From positions 7,115,001 to 7,179,000 of the forward strand of contig NZ_CP108370.1 in assembly GCF_035953295.1 (NCBI RefSeq): DNA of 64,000 nt, written 5' to 3'. Both the position numbers and the translations under genes were made by a program. The notes below the pieces were generated by a model. That model was given only the letters and a program-made list of their open reading frames with translations, made no database searches and was not told where the DNA came from. The DNA comes from Streptomyces sp. NBC_01335. GTDB taxonomy: Bacteria; Actinomycetota; Actinomycetes; Streptomycetales; Streptomycetaceae. Below, in pieces: positions 61,428 through 64,000 of this stretch; position 1 is the stretch's first letter; every line of letters starts with the position of its first letter.

Positions 61428-64000
61428 GATCTTCAGGACCGCCGCGTCCGTACCCGTCTGCACCTGGGAGGTGCTGCTCCCCAGGGCGTTCCAGATCTCC
61501 AGGCGGACGGTTCCGCCGGTGAGGTTGCCCAGGGTGCCGGTGGTCGCCTGCGCGCCCACGGCCTGGGTGTACCCCTCCCACCCGGCGACCGGGTCGGTCG
61601 CGAAGTAGCGGTAGGTCTCCGTCCGGTCGAAGGTGCCGTCGCCGGTGAGGTCGTAGCTGACCCGGACCTGCGGGGCGAGCCCGACTGCCGTGCCCGCGTC
61701 GACCCGGAGGCTGAACGAGGTGGAGGCGCCGGAGGAGAGGGTGCCGTTGACGTTCTTGAGCTGGTAGGTCGTCGGCTTGTACGGAGTGCCGTCCCGGTTG
61801 ACGCCCTCCGCCGAGGCGATGGTGTCGGTACCGGCGGCGCCGTCCGTGGCGGTGGTGAGCGTACCGCCGGACTTCAGCCGGAAGGTGTTCCCGGTGGAGG
61901 TGCCGGTGCCCGGGTCCGGGTCGGTGGTGCCGCCGCCGGTTCCGGTGCCGGTGGCCGTCGAGCGGGCCGGTACGGAGAGGGTCGCGCCGTTGGTGAAGGT
62001 GACGGTGCGAGCGGTGGTGCCGTAGTTGTGGGCGACGTAGGTGTTGACGCCGTTCTTGGTGAAGACGGCGGAGGTCGGGATGTCCCCGCTGATGCTCATG
62101 TCGGGGGCGCCGATACTGTTGAGCGTGGTGATCCACTGGTAGGTGTGCGCCTTGGACTCACCCGCCTCCGGCGTGTAACCGGCGTTGCCCGCGTCCCACT
62201 TGGCCTTCGCGGACGCCGGGTCGGCCAGCGCCTCGAACTCCCAGAGCAGGTCGCGCCATTCGACGGCCGGGCCGCCGTTCTCCCGCTCCATCTCGGCGAG
62301 GTTCCGCTTGACGGTGGCCTTGTCGCGGCCCAGGTAGAGCGAACCACCGGTGATCGGCAGGGTGTTGATGCCGTGGATCTCCTCCGGGTTCGCGGTCCAC
62401 CAGGTGGAATACGCGGCGCCGCTGCCCCAGACCATGCCGACCGTGTCGTGGCCGAAGGAGCTCGGGAAGACCTGCTGGTCGGTGTCGAACCAGTACTGCT
62501 CGATCGCTTCCGACTCGGTGGTCAGCAGGTAGCTGCCGAGGTCGCGCAGCGAGGTGTCACCGGTAGCCGAACCCCACAGCACGAGCGCGGCGCTCAGGTT
62601 GGTCGACTCGGAGGACGACTCCTGGTTGTTGCCCGCCGCGAATCCCTGGTGCCCGGAGGCCCAGCTGTGGCCCGCGTACACGTCGAAGCCGCGCAGGAAG
62701 GGAAACGCGCTGTCCGTGCGGCTCGGGTTGGCGGCATCGCGGATCAGGTTCTTGACCATGGTGCCCCAGGCCGAGTCGGCGGCCCACGCCTGGTCGTACT
62801 GGGCGACGATCGCCGCCGCGTACACGTAGTAGCTGTAGTGGAAGTGATGGTCGTTCAGCTCGGTGTCGCTGCCGTAGGAGGCGGGGTACCCGATGAGGGT
62901 CTTCCAGACCGTGTCGTAGCTGAACTCGCTGGCGCCGCCGGCGGTGAACCACTCCTGGAGCCGGCTCTTGAGCAGCCCCAGCAGCTTGTCCCGGGTGGCG
63001 GTCTGGCCGATCTGATCGGCCACGGGCACCAGTTGGGCCAGGCGGCCGAGCGCCTTGCCGGTCCAGTAGGTGTCGGCGGCCCCGGAGAACGGGTCGGAGG
63101 CGTTCGCCACCTCGTTGAGGTAGCCGGTCAGCCGGGCCGTGTCGACGCCGCTGACCGCCGGAAGGGCCGGCACCACGCCGGAGCTCTTCTGGCTCGTGGA
63201 GAAGGAGGAGCCTTCCCGTACCTTCATGGTGCCGCGCGGGGACACGTAGGTGTAGCCCGTGAGCGCGTCGGAGGTGTGCAGCCACTGGTGGCGGTAGAGC
63301 GCCTGGAGCGTCCCGCGCTCGGTGCCCTCCTTGGCCTCCGTGGTGAGGCTGTACGTGGCCCGGACCGTGCCGCCGGAGGAGGACCAGGACACCGTGGAGC
63401 CGGTGACGAAGCTGAAGGCGTACTTCCGGAACGTCGCCAGCGCGTCGGTGGACGGCAGCACGGCGAGCGAGAAGTAGTCCTTGCCGCCGAGGGGAGCGGT
63501 GATGGTGGACCCGGCCACCGTCCAGTCGGTGCCGGTCGGCGAGAACAGCGCGTAGTTGTGCCCGGCGACGGTGATGCCGAGGACGTTGCCGTTGTCCGCG
63601 AAGACGGTGGGGGTGCTCGCCGTGGTGATGCTGGCGGCGCCGCCGGAGCCCTTCGCGTACACGAACGGCAGGCCGTGCCCGATGGTCGTGCGCAGCGTGC
63701 GGGTGCCGTCCGACCAGTAGGGGGTGACCGTCCAGTCGGACCAGTCGTCGGCCTTCGCGTCGGGCGAGTTGAGACCGCTGAGGCCGAGGGTCAGGTCGGC
63801 CTTGTGCGCGTACTCGTACTGGCGGCCGTCACCGACGATCGAGGGCGTGGTCGGGTAACCGACCTCCAGCCCGCCGGCGGTGGCCTGGTAGGTGAGCGGG
63901 TGGCCGTACATCGGTGTGGAGTACGGGTTGTCGCCGTAGCGCTGGTAGGCGAGCGAGGTCCACCAGTCGTTGGTGGGGACCGGCTTGTTCCTGGCGGCCT
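61416..64000 (-). CDS. secreted GH81 endo-1,3-beta-glucanase with CBM56-like domain (5' end outside window)
   Basis: At least 861 residues of a GH81 glucanase are present; the frame is open to the right edge, so the signal peptide and start are missing. The family N-terminal block NDWWTSLAYQRYGDNPYS is followed by MYGHPLTYQATAGGLEVGY, and the catalytic glutamates lie in AAGNNQESSSESTNLSAAL. Residues near the end, after a Thr/Gly linker (GTGTGGGTTDPDPGTG), form a beta-sandwich that resembles CBM56 (VRVSYDLTGDGTFDRTETYR, RYFATDPVAGWEGYTQAVG) and binds beta-1,3-glucan. Together with GH64 it gives endo- and pentaose-producing attack on fungal wall or laminarin glucan. Confidence 0.94.
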   Translation of the reverse strand, partial: AARNKPVPTNDWWTSLAYQRYGDNPYSTPMYGHPLTYQATAGGLEVGYPTTPSIVGDGRQYEYAHKADLTLGLSGLNSPDAKADDWSDWTVTPYWSDGTRTLRTTIGHGLPFVYAKGSGGAASITTASTPTVFADNGNVLGITVAGHNYALFSPTGTDWTVAGSTITAPLGGKDYFSLAVLPSTDALATFRKYAFSFVTGSTVSWSSSGGTVRATYSLTTEAKEGTERGTLQALYRHQWLHTSDALTGYTYVSPRGTMKVREGSSFSTSQKSSGVVPALPAVSGVDTARLTGYLNEVANASDPFSGAADTYWTGKALGRLAQLVPVADQIGQTATRDKLLGLLKSRLQEWFTAGGASEFSYDTVWKTLIGYPASYGSDTELNDHHFHYSYYVYAAAIVAQYDQAWAADSAWGTMVKNLIRDAANPSRTDSAFPFLRGFDVYAGHSWASGHQGFAAGNNQESSSESTNLSAALVLWGSATGDTSLRDLGSYLLTTESEAIEQYWFDTDQQVFPSSFGHDTVGMVWGSGAAYSTWWTANPEEIHGINTLPITGGSLYLGRDKATVKRNLAEMERENGGPAVEWRDLLWEFEALADPASAKAKWDAGNAGYTPEAGESKAHTYQWITTLNSIGAPDMSISGDIPTSAVFTKNGVNTYVAHNYGTTARTVTFTNGATLSVPARSTATGTGTGGGTTDPDPGTGTSTGNTFRLKSGGTLTTATDGAAGTDTIASAEGVNRDGTPYKPTTYQLKNVNGTLSSGASTSFSLRVDAGTAVGLAPQVRVSYDLTGDGTFDRTETYRYFATDPVAGWEGYTQAVGAQATTGTLGNLTGGTVRLEIWNALGSSTSQVQTGTDAAVLKIPYV

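Overview
The window is high-GC chromosomal DNA with strong third-position GC bias, GTG/TTG starts, GGAGG-like ribosome sites and many short-spaced operons. Gene content (hopanoid cluster with hpnH/hpnO, F420-type PPOX protein, c-di-AMP riboswitch before a LysM/M23 hydrolase, twin-arginine secreted glucanases, CebR-like operator, an SCO6745-family gene) points to Streptomyces. From memory the order resembles the SCO6730-SCO6775 part of the S. coelicolor chromosome; this was not checked by alignment. No rRNA, tRNA, CRISPR array, transposase or phage gene was seen.

Layout. 1-4 kb: beta-oxidation genes (acyl-CoA dehydrogenase end, thiolase, FadB-like multifunctional enzyme). 4-9.98 kb: small regulator/enzyme modules (MerR, SDR/XRE pair, a truncated macro-domain gene, TetR, two divergent DUF2236/MpaB-type proteins). 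10-21 kb: housekeeping and accessory genes (BCCT transporter, D-amino-acid oxidase, lipoprotein, ABC-F ATPase, Tex, SCO6745 family, enoyl-CoA hydratase, DUF308 membrane protein, RsbW-like ATPase). 21-24 kb: idi, a CDF metal exporter and galE.

24.5-31.6 kb: a seven-gene operon with two CDP-alcohol phosphotransferases, a sugar/alcohol-phosphate nucleotidyltransferase, a glycerol-1-phosphate-dehydrogenase-like enzyme, a GT2 glycosyltransferase and a TagGH/Wzm-Wzt-type ABC exporter. I infer that it makes and exports a phosphodiester-linked cell-surface polymer. 32-43.8 kb: the hopanoid operon hpnC-hpnD-hpnE-polyprenyl synthase-shc-hpnG-hpnH-dxs-hpnO, running from farnesyl-PP supply through squalene and hopene to amino-bacteriohopanetriol. 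It is preceded by a 20-codon leader reading frame, and a 22-bp stem hairpin lies between hpnH and dxs. 43.8-48 kb: an XRE-cupin regulator with two phased palindromic operators, a small membrane protein, a Tyr/Ser phosphatase, a c-di-AMP riboswitch with its LysM-M23 peptidase, and an SGNH hydrolase.

48-54.6 kb (minus strand): one tight operon of STM4011-STM4015 family genes, with two radical SAM enzymes, an AlkP-superfamily hydrolase, an ATP-grasp protein and two tandem leucine-rich-repeat proteins. No biochemical function is known to me for these families; this is the best candidate for an undescribed system. Both repeat proteins end in the same RYxAV(A/S)E tail. 54.8-58.1 kb: divergent small protein, DUF6745 protein, F420-type PPOX protein and an MBL-fold hydrolase. 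58.1-64 kb: a beta-1,3-glucan island with secreted GH64 and GH81 glucanases flanking a LacI-type regulator, and a CebR-like box in the GH64/LacI intergenic region.
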